NCBI GenBank assembly: GCA_019426215.1
Contig: CM033397.1
Coordinates: 28,832,480-28,896,479, forward strand
Reading direction: 5' to 3'
Length of the DNA stretch: 64,000 nt
Origin: Buddleja alternifolia
Taxonomy: Eukaryota > Streptophyta > Magnoliopsida > Lamiales > Scrophulariaceae
Part shown: one piece after another, positions 1 to 10,238 of the stretch
How positions within the stretch are numbered: position 1 is the first letter of the stretch
Layout of the letters: every line of letters begins with the position of its first letter
The notes under the pieces: generated by a model
The model's database searches: none
Seen by the model: only the letters and a program-made list of their open reading frames with translations
What the model was told of the DNA's origin: nothing
Position numbers and translations under genes: made by a program

Positions 1-566
1 GGGATTCTTGATGAGGATCTTATTCTAGCGCAAGGGATAAAAGGATTCTTCAGAATGGCCAGTAAAGTTGAAATGCTTCTTGTCAAATTCTGTCATGTTG
101 AACGCTGGTCGCCAATTATACTCAAGGTGAGATTGAAGACGCTCAAGATTGTAGAGACCCAGGTCAGCAAATCGCTCGAAGAATTCAAACTTAGCAGAAT
201 TAGAGACATCAGTCCGATGGAGAGTATTTTGAAAGTTGATCTCTAATTCAGCAAGGGTCTAGGTATCCCGTTCTCTAGCGGCATAATAAAATTCAACTTC
301 GGCAGAATATCTGCGAGGAAAAAAATCAATGTTACGAGGAGGAGATCCAATTGGAGTAAGAACAAAGGCAATGAACTTTGTTGGGATAGGGGCCACTTCT
401 ATCGATCTCTCAGCATGCACAGTCGCTTCACTAGCTGAAGATGTTTCAGCGTTAGGAAGGACTTGAGCTATTTCTTTGGCTAGATCCACAACAGTTGCCA
501 GATCAACATCTACTTCAATGGGAACCTTTGAAGATAAAGGTGCATCGGCGTCTGGTGCATCTTGAG

Positions 567-633
567 CTGATACATGTAAGCGGTTGAGAAAAGCAAACAG
601 TAGAAATTACAAAGAAAAGACTACAACGCTTAC
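567..633 (-). other. Putative intron 2 of the decayed ORF
   Basis: The 67-bp interval begins GTAAGCG and ends ATCAG on the minus strand, again after the first base of a codon, and coding resumes in frame. A TAG codon sits just upstream of the donor, so the present copy could not be translated across it. Confidence 0.45.
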
Positions 634-819
634 CCTAAGGACTATAATTGACTAACGCAGTCGCTTGATATGTTTCAACATTTGGCACAGTTTCCTCAGG
701 CTCCGGGACAACTTCTTCTGGATCTAAATCGAGAAAAGAAGTGATAGGATCAACACGGATGGGAATACGCAAATCCTCAAGAGTGTTAAGAACAGTCTGA
801 ATATTTGCTTCACACTCGG

Positions 820-902
820 CTGAAAGGATTTTATCCTAGCGTTAGAGACTTAGAAACTAATGAGGAAAGGATAAACCACTTTTGCTTAGCACAAGTACTT
901 AC
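820..902 (-). other. Putative intron 1 of the decayed ORF
   Basis: On the minus strand an exon ends in CGGG followed by GTAAGTACT, a near-perfect plant donor, and the interval ends with TTTCAG. The 83-bp gap interrupts a codon after its first base and the frame continues correctly in the next exon. The call rests on splice-site sequence and frame only. Confidence 0.5.
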
Positions 903-1863
903 CCCGAACATGGGAAATTCTCTCAGATTGAGCATCGGCTTTAGGAGCTGAGCTGATTTCTGGAACAGCGTCAGACGAAGGGGGAAGACTCGCTGGTTCT
1001 TCAAGCACTGGCTCAGTTTGAGCGCTTGTTGATGCAGCTGGAGTGGATGAAGGAGTACGCCTTAGGGCTAGCGGTACTTCTTCTAACTCTTCTTTTACTT
1101 CCTGAGGGAAGATAAACGCTGGAGGTGGAGAGAGAGATATGGGAGAAGGAGAATGAGACTTCTGTTTCTTCTTGGTCAGGCTTCTGCTTCTGCTTCTTTG
1201 CTGACTTGGCTAGGTCAGCGACTTTAACAACGATCTTTCATTTTGGTCGCTTAACCACCACCTCTTCTTCAAATGAAGATGATGATGAAAACGAAGACGC
1301 TTGCCTTTCATCATCGCTGCGAACAACTCATTCGGCAAGAAGTCGTTCACGCTCTTCTTTAGGAACTGTTGCACCACCCCGTTTTCTTGGTTTAAGCAGC
1401 TCGCTAATCATCTTCTTTCCATAAAAATTTAGCGCTGGTATCTTCTTTCTAGAAGTGTTGGTAAAACCGCTAGCGCTAAGAATTCGACTTAAAATAATCC
1501 CGTAAGGCTTGGGATTAACCGACTTGGCCATTGCTGCTTTGAAGCGATTAAAAACGTAAACCAACCAATTAATCTTCAGTTTGGTCAAAATGGACACCAT
1601 CATCTTGTACTGGAGGTTTGAAATCTTATCAAAGCTTCCCTTTCTGCATTCGATCATCTTGGCATATATGTCCGCAAGAATGACATATTCGCTCTTTATG
1701 TCGTTTTTCTTGAAGTTGGGTTCATAGGCAGCTTCAACTTCATCCTTCTTGATCAACGCCCAAACTTTTGTGGCATCACCAAGAGTCACATTCTCGACTT
1801 CGGCTCCATCGTTCGGTAAATTTAGTAAAGATGAAATCAGAGAAGGAGTGAGGACGAAGGTCT

Positions 1864-3517
1864 TGTTAGGTATATGCCCTAGATGCCAATGAGGACAAAT
1901 AGTTAGATTAGGGTATCTTATTATGTTGTACAAACTATTGAAATAATATTAATAAAGGCATCTGTATTTTGTTCATATAAATATTTATGGCATCTAAATA
2001 GGTATTGAACATATAGTCCATGTGAATAAAGGTTTGACTCTTTGCCCTTTATGGAATAAAGACTTGGCATGGGAAGAGTCTTACACCTTATCACTTAAAA
2101 GGGTTCGCGAGTTAAAGAATCTTAATTGGGCATTAAGATTCGACTTGTATGACACATGCTCTGACGATGAGTGCCAGTCGAACACTATAGGGATATTGGG
2201 AGCAACTATCATAGATATGTCAATGGAATTAACATATTCGAACACGACCCGTAGTAATCCGATCACATGGGTATTTACTCAGTGACTGTCAATGATTGGA
2301 TTATTGATCGTAATAGTATGCGTGAGCCTTAGACCTAAGGGTTCATGATCAATGTGCTTGTATTATTGGATCTGTTACCAGAGTAGTTAGGCCCATATCA
2401 CCCGTCGGTGGGGTCGACCTCGAAGTGCGATATCAATGAGACAAGTAGCAGTTGATCAGTGATCACCAAGATGCGATTCACTCTCTCGATTGTAAATGAG
2501 TAAGTATCCTGTGCGATTATAGGCTAATGAAATTATAAAGTCTTTGGCTAAAGCATAACAACTAACTCGTGTGGGACACTGAGGGTAGTTTAGTAATTTC
2601 ATTATGCTATAATCTAATGCACAATATCAAGTTTAGTGAGTTTGACATTTTCCATGACTCTTACTTGATCGGGATACGTCAGTGAAGGGCTTATACTCAT
2701 ACAACATTTATGATAAAGAGGTTCGTAAAATGATTCATTCATTTCGTACTCAATTGAGTTACGATGTGAGTCCACGGGACTGGCTAGGTGACACTCACAT
2801 CCTTAGGTAATTCCTCCCTTTTCCAATTGAGACGAACTTAAAGAGTCGCGCTATAAGAAACGAACGGGATGTATCTTTTTGTGTAAAGATTTTAGAAAGA
2901 ATTAAATGGACTGATTGATTTGATTAGATTAAATCAATTAATTAAATATTTAATTTAATTAGATTAAATTAAATTGTTTAATTAGTATATTAATTAAAAG
3001 GAATTAATTAATAGTATATATTATATTTAAATTGGATTTAAATTAAATATATACAGATCGGCTAGAAATTAGACAAGCCAATTAAAAGCCCACCCAGTCC
3101 AAGGAAGCCCTAGGAGGGGCGGCCACTTAGGGTTGGAGTAGCCTCCAACTTGTTCCACAAGCTAGTTGAGTTTAAAAGGACTCCTATAGTTGAACAAACC
3201 CTAAAAAGACAAGAAAGAAACACAACACAAAAAGAAAATAACTCTCTCCCCTCTCTCCTCTCTAGCCATCCACTACTGCAAAGAAGGAGGAGTTTCGGGA
3301 TCTTTGGAAGGCTCGTTTCGCGTGAAGCTTTAGAGACAGGAGCCCTTGGAGGATTGATGTTCTGCAGAATCAGTAAACGAATAAAAAATGTATTTTTATT
3401 CGTTCTAATATTTGCGAAACCCATTAAAAATCATCAGATCTATTTTTGTGATCTACCGGTAGGAATCCTCTAATCTTCCGCTGCAATTCTCTGTTTTCAT
3501 GTATAGGATTCCTAACA
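1864..3517 (+). mobile_element. Solo LTR, 1654 bp, Angela/BARE-like copia type
   Basis: It begins TGTTAGG and ends CCTAACA and is flanked by a perfect 5-bp target duplication, GGTCT, at 1859-1863 and 3518-3522. No PBS, polypurine tract or coding domain lies inside, so it is a solo LTR left by LTR-LTR recombination. The first 25 bases (ATATGCCCTAGATGCC motif) resemble the start of Angela-type copia LTRs; that assignment is from memory. A diverged second member lies in opposite orientation at 51974-53686 and shares, for example, the stretch around 2402-2430. Its insertion split the decayed ORF, so it is younger than that ORF. Confidence 0.85.
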
Positions 3518-3918
3518 GGTCTCACAGGCAAAACGAAAGACGCAGGAAATGGAGTTTCCATCGTCGGAGATTTTTGCATTCTTGAAGAAGAATAGGGTTT
3601 CTTCCTCAAAGAAGTTGAAAACAACAGTTATCATATCACGTAAACCAGACTCCTGGACGAGTGGAAGAACAGTCCTAAGAGGGAAGTTCTGGTTATCAAA
3701 AAAATAGTCCCAGTTAACAAGAAAACCAGCGTTAACAGTGACTGGTTTCTCAGATTTGGAAGATTTTCCGGCAGCAGATTTTGAAGTTTTGGCTGCCATT
3801 GATGAACTGAAAAAGCTTGGGTAGAGGAGAGAAAAGATAATCTTTTTGCCTTAGAGAGAGAACTTTTACAGTATAAGAATGTGGAAGTGATAAAGTTTTA
3901 CTGTAAGGTTGTGAAGGG

Positions 3919-3926
3919 TTTAAATA
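3919..3926 (-). promoter_or_regulatory. TATA-like box upstream of the decayed ORF
   Basis: The minus strand reads TATTTAAA about 120 bp upstream of the ATG at 3799, a plausible spacing for a plant promoter with a short leader. It suggests that the ORF had, or has acquired, its own transcription start separate from the LTR. No experimental support. Confidence 0.35.
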
Positions 3927-3929
3927 GAA

Positions 3930-4745
3930 GGCAAAAATAACTCTTCAACTAGTAGATGAATGACACGTGCACAAAAGTTAATTTTGAAAATAACAAAAGT
4001 TAAATCTGAGCTGTTTACTCATAAAGACGGATGTCAAAAAGTGCGGTAATAGGGTAACAACTATGAATATTAAAAGTTTGAAATCCACAGTTATTTTTTT
4101 AAAACGTTTGAATTTTGAAATTTTCAGCGTGAAATGCATTCGCCTGATAGTACACTGACACGTACTCAGACATGGCAGTTACTGAACTGCCTAGTTTTTT
4201 TTAGATAGGAATCATTAACCGTTAGTTTGATTTGATAAGCACGTGTGAACAATTGTCAAATCTAATCTTTTGGACTCATCCACACGTTCAACGATGAAAA
4301 CTATGCATGAATTTCAAAAAATGATTACTTAGCGTTAAAGTGAGAATCTTTTTAACGCTGAAGTCTTTTTGAAAACAAGATTTAATTTCTTAAAGTTAAA
4401 GATAAAAACAATCGTTTGGATTTATAAAAGATATTTTCATTTATTAGAGATTGATTTTGTCATCCATAATAGATAAGCGTTAGTGATCAATGCATAAATT
4501 TTCGAAGTCATTTTTATCATAGTCGCTCACAGACTAAGACAAGTACAATTTTAAGATTCCCTCTAAAATTGATGACTCATTTCAATAAAAAAATGATTTA
4601 GACATAAACAAAAAGTGGATTTCCCCTAAATTTTATACCTATAAAATATGATGCTCTATGATTTAAGCGTTTAAATCAATTATACCTAATTCACTTCTCA
4701 AAGTGAGAAAGCATTGTTCGTTGAGCGCTTTGGTGAAGATATCTG
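3930..4745. other. Non-coding spacer between Sirevirus pol and downstream ORF
   Basis: No gene is visible in these 0.8 kb. The stretch contains AGCG/CGCT motifs like those in the flanking element. The minus strand at 4615-4630 has a short purine run (AGGGGAAA) that could be a polypurine tract, but no LTR start follows it, so the 3' LTR of the Sirevirus-like element is not here. Confidence 0.5.
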
Positions 4746-7352
4746 TCAATTATTTGTCAGTTCCAATGAAGTGCATGGAGATATCTTTCTTTTGAACATG
4801 GTCAATAAGAAATGGTATCGAATGTTAATGTGTTTAGTTCTAGAATGACGGACTGGATTTTGGGTCATAGCTAAAGCGCTTTGGTTATCACAATGGATTG
4901 GGGTAGGACTTAGGATTGTTCTATAATCTCTAAGTTGTTGCCTCATCCAAAGTATTTGTGCACAACAACTCCCAGCAACTACGTACTTTGCTTCAGCGGT
5001 AGAAGTCGCTATGGATTGTTGTTTCTTACTACGCCACGAAATTACTCTATCACCTAGAAATTGACATGTACCACTAGTACTCTTTCTATCTATTTTGCAT
5101 CCTGCAAAATCTGCATCTGAATAACCAATTAGTTCAAAAGGAGAGTCCCTTGGATACCATAAGCCCACATTTTGTGTACCTTTTAGGTATTTAAGGATTC
5201 TTTTGGCAGCATTTAAGTGTGATTCTCTAGGATCAACTTGAAAGCGTGCACACATGCATACCAAAAACATAATATTAGGTCTACTAGCGGTAAGATAAAG
5301 AAGTGATCCAATGATACCTCTATAGTTAGTGATATCAATTTTCTTCCCACATTCATCTTTATCTAGCTTAAGCGTTTGGCTCATTGGAATTTTTGAAGAT
5401 GATGCGTTTTCTATACCAAATTTCTTAATCATATCTCTTGTATATTTAGCTTGGTTTATAAATATGCCATTAAGGAGTTGTTTGACTTGTAATCCTAAGA
5501 AAAAAGTTAATTCACCCATCATGCTCATTTCAAATTGATCTTGCATCATTTTCAAAAATTTCTCACACAATCGCTTATTAGTAGAACCAAATATAATATC
5601 ATCAACATAAATTTGGACTAAGAGAATACCTTCATTATGGGTAATTTTAAATAACGTTGTATCAACGCTGCCTTTTGAAAAGCCTTTACCTATAAGGAAG
5701 ATAGAGAGAATGTCATACCATGCTCTTGGTGCTTGTTTAAGGCCATATAGTGCCTTATCCAATTTGTAGACCATACTCTTGCCATGGTCGTTGATGAATC
5801 CTGGAGGTTGCTCCACATAGACTTCTTCTTGGAGTTTACCATTCAGGAATGCACTCTTCACGTCCATTTGGTATACTGTGAACTTGTTGAATGCGGCAAA
5901 CGCTAGGAACATCCTAATCGCTTCAAGACGAGCTACTGGGGCATACGTCTCATCAAAATCAATACCCTCTTCTTGACAATAACCTTGAGCGACTAATCTG
6001 GCTTTGTTTCTTATAATAGTGCTATCTTCATCCATTTTGTTCCTAAAAACCCGTTTAGTTCCAACAACTCCTTGGTGAGTTGGTCTTGGTACTAGCGTCC
6101 AAACTTTGCTTCTCTCAAATTGGTTAAGCTCTTCTTGCATTGCTTCTACCCAATTTGAATCACTGAACGCTTCATCCACTTTATTTGGTTCCATTTGAGA
6201 CAAGAAACTTGCGAACATGGCCTCATTGATTGTAGCGGACCTAGTTCTAACAGGTGCTTCAATATCTCCAATTATTAACTCTGGTGGATGGTCTCTAAGC
6301 CATTTACGATCTGGTTGGAACGGGTTGAGAGATTCTTGGTTGTCAATCGCTTGACCCTCATTAGTCTCTGGCGCAGTCGCTACATCATTCACAGTTCCAA
6401 TTTGCTCTAGATGATCATTTTCTTCATGATCATCAGCGATTCTGACCGTATCATCATTAGTAACCTCACGAGTAACCTTAGGAATAGGCACAAAGATCTC
6501 ATCATCCTCATCATCATCACTATCATCACAAAGATTGATTTGTGACGCTTGTTGGGCAAGATCTTCAATTCCTACATCATCAGGATTAACCTTACTCGGT
6601 TCTTGGTTAGCATCATCAAACACAACATGAATGGATTCTTCAACCTTCGATTTGATCTTATTTAGGATGCGAAAACTCTTTCCATTCTTGGCATAGCCTA
6701 GAAAGATTCCCTCATCCGCTTTAGGATCAAATGTCTTTAGGCTTTGGGATCCATTGTTATGAATGAAACATTTTGAACCAAATACATGAAAATATGAAAC
6801 GTTAGGCTTACATCCCTTCCACAACTCATATGAAGTCTTCTCATGTTGCTTGTTGATCATACACCGGTTCTGAGTGTTGCAAGCGGTATTGATAGCTTCG
6901 GCCCAAAACCTTTGAGGCAGCTTAGACTCTGCAAGCATCATCCTAGCAGCTTCTTTAAGCGTTCTGTTCCGTCGCTCGGCAACCCCATTCTGTTGAGGTG
7001 TTCTAGGAGCAGAATACTCATGAAGTATTCCAAAGTCTATACAAAACTTCTCAACAAATTGGTTAGTAAATTCAGTTCCTCTATCACTTCTAATTCTCGT
7101 CACCTTTAAATCTTTATAAGTTTGCAATTGACGAATTATCGATGTGAGCTTGACACTAGTTTCATCTTTGGTCGCTAGGAATTCTACCCATGTATAGCGA
7201 GAGAAATCATCAACTATTACTAGCGAGTACTTTTTACCACTAACATTCATGATTTGAATAGGACCAAACAAATCTAGATGCAATAGTTCAAGAACTCTAG
7301 AAGTAGATAGACATGGTTTCTTCTTAAAAGATGATTTATCTTGTTTACCCAT
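4746..7352 (-). CDS. pol: Sirevirus-like pol: integrase, reverse transcriptase, RNase H
   Basis: An 868-codon open frame, unusually long for a TE in this window. The integrase core lies at residues about 25-190 with catalytic Asp27, Asp90 (SDRGTEF) and Glu126 ([11 protein letters not shown]). The GKQ segment at the start is the tail of the pre-integrase zinc region. RT begins near residue 420 (VWTLVPRP), with the FNGK-like fingers motif ([11 protein letters not shown]) and the YVDD catalytic box near residues 581-584. RNase H starts near 741 with YSDADFAG, followed by DRKSTSG, a STAEAKY box and the C-terminal CDNQSALA and KHINIRYH motifs. The protein copies the element RNA and inserts the cDNA. 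The frame seems intact, but protease and gag lie in other frames separated by stops, so the polyprotein cannot be made whole. Acidic DD/DE-rich linker at residues about 265-320. Confidence 0.92.
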   Translation of the reverse strand: MGKQDKSSFKKKPCLSTSRVLELLHLDLFGPIQIMNVSGKKYSLVIVDDFSRYTWVEFLATKDETSVKLTSIIRQLQTYKDLKVTRIRSDRGTEFTNQFVEKFCIDFGILHEYSAPRTPQQNGVAERRNRTLKEAARMMLAESKLPQRFWAEAINTACNTQNRCMINKQHEKTSYELWKGCKPNVSYFHVFGSKCFIHNNGSQSLKTFDPKADEGIFLGYAKNGKSFRILNKIKSKVEESIHVVFDDANQEPSKVNPDDVGIEDLAQQASQINLCDDSDDDEDDEIFVPIPKVTREVTNDDTVRIADDHEENDHLEQIGTVNDVATAPETNEGQAIDNQESLNPFQPDRKWLRDHPPELIIGDIEAPVRTRSATINEAMFASFLSQMEPNKVDEAFSDSNWVEAMQEELNQFERSKVWTLVPRPTHQGVVGTKRVFRNKMDEDSTIIRNKARLVAQGYCQEEGIDFDETYAPVARLEAIRMFLAFAAFNKFTVYQMDVKSAFLNGKLQEEVYVEQPPGFINDHGKSMVYKLDKALYGLKQAPRAWYDILSIFLIGKGFSKGSVDTTLFKITHNEGILLVQIYVDDIIFGSTNKRLCEKFLKMMQDQFEMSMMGELTFFLGLQVKQLLNGIFINQAKYTRDMIKKFGIENASSSKIPMSQTLKLDKDECGKKIDITNYRGIIGSLLYLTASRPNIMFLVCMCARFQVDPRESHLNAAKRILKYLKGTQNVGLWYPRDSPFELIGYSDADFAGCKIDRKSTSGTCQFLGDRVISWRSKKQQSIATSTAEAKYVVAGSCCAQILWMRQQLRDYRTILSPTPIHCDNQSALAMTQNPVRHSRTKHINIRYHFLLTMFKRKISPCTSLELTNN

Positions 7353-7577
7353 TTGACATGCATCACATAAGTGATTTTTTCTAAAAGGAACCCATAGATA
7401 ATCCCTCTACAAGATTTACCGATATTAACTGAGAGATTGCCTTAAAGTTGAGGTGATTCATTTTTCTATGTCATAACCAACCCAATTCATTTTGACTTTT
7501 AGCAACAAAGCATGTGGGTTTTTTATCAATTGTAGAATCCCAATCTACTAAGTACACATTGTTTGTTCTTTTTCCTC

Positions 7578-7871
7578 TTAGTTTAGTAGACTTAGTCTTA
7601 GCGTCGTTAACATAGCAGAAGTCGCTTGAAATTTTACTTCAAAGCCTTTATCACAAAATTGACTAATGCTTAACAAATTATGCTTAAGACCTTTAATATA
7701 ATATATATCACTAATCATGATGTTCCCCCTATGCATGATACCTATGCCTTTGGTTTTACCTTTGGAGTCATCACCGAATATAACTTGAGGACCATTGGTA
7801 GCTTGATAGTTGACTAGAAGATCTTTGGAACCCGTCATGTGTCTTGACGATCCACTATCAAAGTACCACAC
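7578..7871 (-). pseudogene. Copia protease and start of pre-integrase region (Sirevirus-like element)
   Basis: The frame opens with WYFDSGSSRHMTG, the aspartic protease signature DSG(S/A)S of copia elements, and continues to the HNLLSISQ block that normally joins protease to the integrase zinc finger. A stop follows, and the next 220 bp leading to the pol ORF at 7352 carry the rest of the GAG-pre-integrase region in broken frames. The protease would cut the Gag-Pol polyprotein, but here it is cut off from both gag and pol. It is one unit with 4746-7352. Confidence 0.8.
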
Positions 7872-7916
7872 TGAAGTATCAGTGTTGGTTCTAGGTACCT
7901 GTATTTAAGGACAGTT

Positions 7917-8528
7917 CTAATTCTTCTTAGGTACCCATGTTGTCTTGGGTCCTTCATTGTTAGTGACTTTGGTTTGAATTAAAACTTTAGGAACATATAT
8001 TTGCCTAGTCTTCATTGTAGGAATACCGGCCTTCTTGAATTTCACATTGTGTTGTGTGTGCTTTTTGGGTGTATAATAATATCCTCGATTATAATAGTAA
8101 TCATAATCATAGTCATAATCATAATCAACATAGTATCGATAACATGATCTTGACTGCCTTGGATATTGACGTTGGTATTTTCTTGGCGCTGGCTTAGGGT
8201 GCACTTTTGGTGCTGGACGCTTAGCGCTTGATTCACAGTGATCAGATTTATCCTTGGCCTTTTGAGCTTTTAGATGAACCCGTCTTTGTGGATCATTTGC
8301 TTTCGCCTTTCCCTTGCCTGAGTCAGCTTTGGCTTTCTCATTTGGCCTCGTACCATTGTCACTTGGTTCATTCAGCGTTTGACTATGTGAACCTTTCTCA
8401 ACAAAGAAAACAACCTTTCTTTTGTTGTTTGCTGTAACATTAGATTTGTTTGGTTGTTTACCGAATTTATTACATCCTAAACCGGTCTTTTCACCAAACA
8501 TTTTTGTTACCTCAGTCACATTATCCAA
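7917..8528 (-). pseudogene. Gag-pol spacer with Asp-Tyr repeat (Sirevirus-like element)
   Basis: A 203-codon frame between the zinc knuckle and the protease. It is rich in Lys, Pro and Gln and has a low-complexity run of alternating Asp and Tyr (about residues 135-150) encoded by repeated GATTAT units near 8085-8130. The C-terminal part (TTWVPKK) leads into the usual protease boundary. No catalytic domain is visible. Copia elements of this lineage have long, poorly conserved gag-pol linkers, so this is best read as part of the polyprotein rather than as a separate gene. Confidence 0.65.
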
Positions 8529-8681
8529 CTTTCTTGAAGCTTTTGATAATGATGAGATGAACTGCTCTGATTTGACAAGTCTAGCGATCAGATCAGCTTT
8601 TCTATTGACTATTATATCAAGATCGCTTTTTAATTGAGTAATCTCACTCTCAAGCGATTGGTTCTTCTCAATGCATTGTTG

Positions 8682-9134
8682 CTAAACTTGCAACTCTGCT
8701 TTGAGCGTTACCTTATCACTTGTGAGTGATGAAATAATAGCGAAGTGATTTTGATATATTTTGGCGGCATCTTGACACTCTTTATAATATTCATTAACTT
8801 TGTCAAGTAATTCATCACAAGAAAGAGGATGAGATAATTCAGTGGTTACCTCAGGTATCGACTCGTCAGAAGCTTTATCATCTCTTGCCACAAGACAAAT
8901 CAACGCTGAGTCGCTTGTTGGCTCATCATCACTACTTTCATCTGATGATTCCAAATCCTCTTTAGGTGTAGAGAATGGTTCAGATTCCGCTAGCAAAATT
9001 TGTTGGCGAAGGTTGCTCCTAAATTGGTTTCTAGCCACATAGTCTTGCCTTGTGGGCTTAGACACATTTGGATAAGGGCAATTTACCTGGTAGTGTCCTG
9101 GTTTCCTGCAATTATAACACAAATTAGTTTTCAT
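8682..9134 (-). pseudogene. Gag zinc-knuckle segment (Sirevirus-like element)
   Basis: The frame starts in a CCHC knuckle, CYNCRKPGHYQVNCP, the nucleocapsid RNA-binding motif of retroelement Gag. It continues as an acidic Ser/Asp/Glu-rich region and a predicted helical C-terminus (EYYKECQDAAKIYQNH). It is separated from the main gag frame (9221-10123) by stops in a Pro/Ala/Gln-rich linker near 9140-9260. Together with that ORF it made the Gag protein that packages element RNA. Confidence 0.8.
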
Positions 9135-9220
9135 TTTCTGTTCAGTGGTTAATCGCTTTGAAACAACTGGCTCTGAGAGATTTTGAGTAGGAGTTGTAGG
9201 CGCTTGATAAGGAACTGGCG

Positions 9221-10123
9221 CTACTGGTTGAGGTACAGAATATACTGGCGCTTGATACTAAGGCGCTGGTGCTGGGGAGGGGTTTGAAATGAAGTTTGCC
9301 CAATAGGATTTCTCTTTTCATATCTTAGAAATTTCTTGACCAATAAAGCCATCTCTTTTTCTTCATTTGATTCTGTCACTTTCACCTCAGTAATCGCTTT
9401 ACCCTTACTGTTGGTGGTAGCGATTAAAGCTCCTGATTCAGTCACTGAAGTGGATGTGTCGATGACTTCACCTAATTCGAAGTCAAATGCCTTTAATTCT
9501 AAAAACACATGTTCTGGAGTAAGAGTTTCCAAGGTCTGTGATTCTCTCATAGCAACAGTCTTAATCAAATACTTGCTTGGAAGACTTCTGAAAATCTTAT
9601 TGACCATTTCCTTGTTGGTCAATTCCTTGTCTAATGACGCTAACTCTGTGATGAGCAAAGTAAACCTTGCGTCCAATTGTTCTAGCGTCTCATTGGTCTG
9701 CATCTTGAAATGCTCGAATCTTTGCATGCCAATGGAGAGCTTGTTCTCCTTCATCTGTGCTAAACCTTCACACACAATAGCCAACTTATCCCATATTTCT
9801 TTTGAAGTCTTACATTGCTTAATCTTGTTGAACAATGCATCATTGTCTCCTAACGCTGAGTAAAGTGCACTTCGTCCAACATTATCTAAATTTGCTCTTT
9901 TCCGATCATTTGGCGTCCATTCTAACTTGGGTTTCTCGACATATCCATCTGGAGTTGCTTCATCAGCTCCAGGTGCTCGAGTTGTCACTTTCATGATCTT
10001 AATGGGGCCATCTGAAATTACATCACACATTTCATTATCGCAAGAATATAAATAGGCGAATGCTCTAAGTTTCCAAGAATCATAATTTGACTCTACCAAC
10101 TTAGGCATTTTGTTAAAAGCCAT
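9221..10123 (-). pseudogene. gag: Gag, N-terminal UBN2-type domain (Sirevirus-like element)
   Basis: A 300-codon frame starting at ATG 10123, about 100 bp downstream of the PBS in element orientation, as expected for the first ORF. It shows the typical copia Gag pattern: YDSWKLRAFAYL, then SKEIWDKL, then a helical block with EQLDARF and LPSKY, matching the UBN2/DUF4219-type Gag family. Gag forms the virus-like particle. The frame drifts into a non-homologous tail after about residue 270, indicating a frameshift just before the knuckle segment. Confidence 0.85.
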
Positions 10124-10225
10124 AATGAGGTGTTTTAAGAGAAAATTTTAAAGCAACTAAGTTTTAGAAAACTGGATCTAAACAAGCAGTTACGCTAAAA
10201 AACGCTTAGGTTTCGACTTCAACCG

Positions 10226-10237
10226 CTCTGATACCAC
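10226..10237 (-). other. tRNA-iMet primer binding site (Sirevirus-like element)
   Basis: The minus strand reads TGGTATCAGAGC, the exact complement of the 3' end of plant initiator tRNA-Met used by copia elements to prime minus-strand cDNA. It lies 1 base from the end of the 5' LTR, which fixes the element orientation and the LTR boundary at 10239. Confidence 0.9.
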
Positions 10238-10238
10238 T

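Larger units (their letters stand above)
1..3799 (-). pseudogene. Decayed envelope-like / plant transposon-protein ORF with intron-like gaps, split by a solo LTR
   Basis: A reading frame starts at ATG 3799 and runs leftwards to the window edge. The N-terminal part is 3799-3523. It resumes in frame at 1858, because the solo LTR at 1864-3517 plus one copy of its target duplication separates the two halves. The part at 1858-1331 resembles the family annotated as putative plant transposon protein (Transposase_32-like), which is often found as an extra ORF of plant retroelements. A stop follows at about 1328, then a second stop and a frameshift near 1150-1175. Coding then continues through a Pro/Ser/Glu-rich tail. 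Two GT-AG gaps (902-820 and 633-567) keep the frame on both sides, so the ORF looks spliced. Further in-frame TAG codons occur near 637 and 258. The position downstream of, and in the same orientation as, a Sirevirus-like pol suggests an envelope-like accessory ORF; that link is inference. It could also be a separate gene-like transposon ORF. It is dead as it stands. Confidence 0.6.

Noticed and set aside
1125..1424. Plus-strand ORF of 99 aa
   Set aside because: Shadow of the minus-strand decayed ORF; its Ser/Phe-rich sequence is the complement of a Lys/Glu-rich coding stretch.
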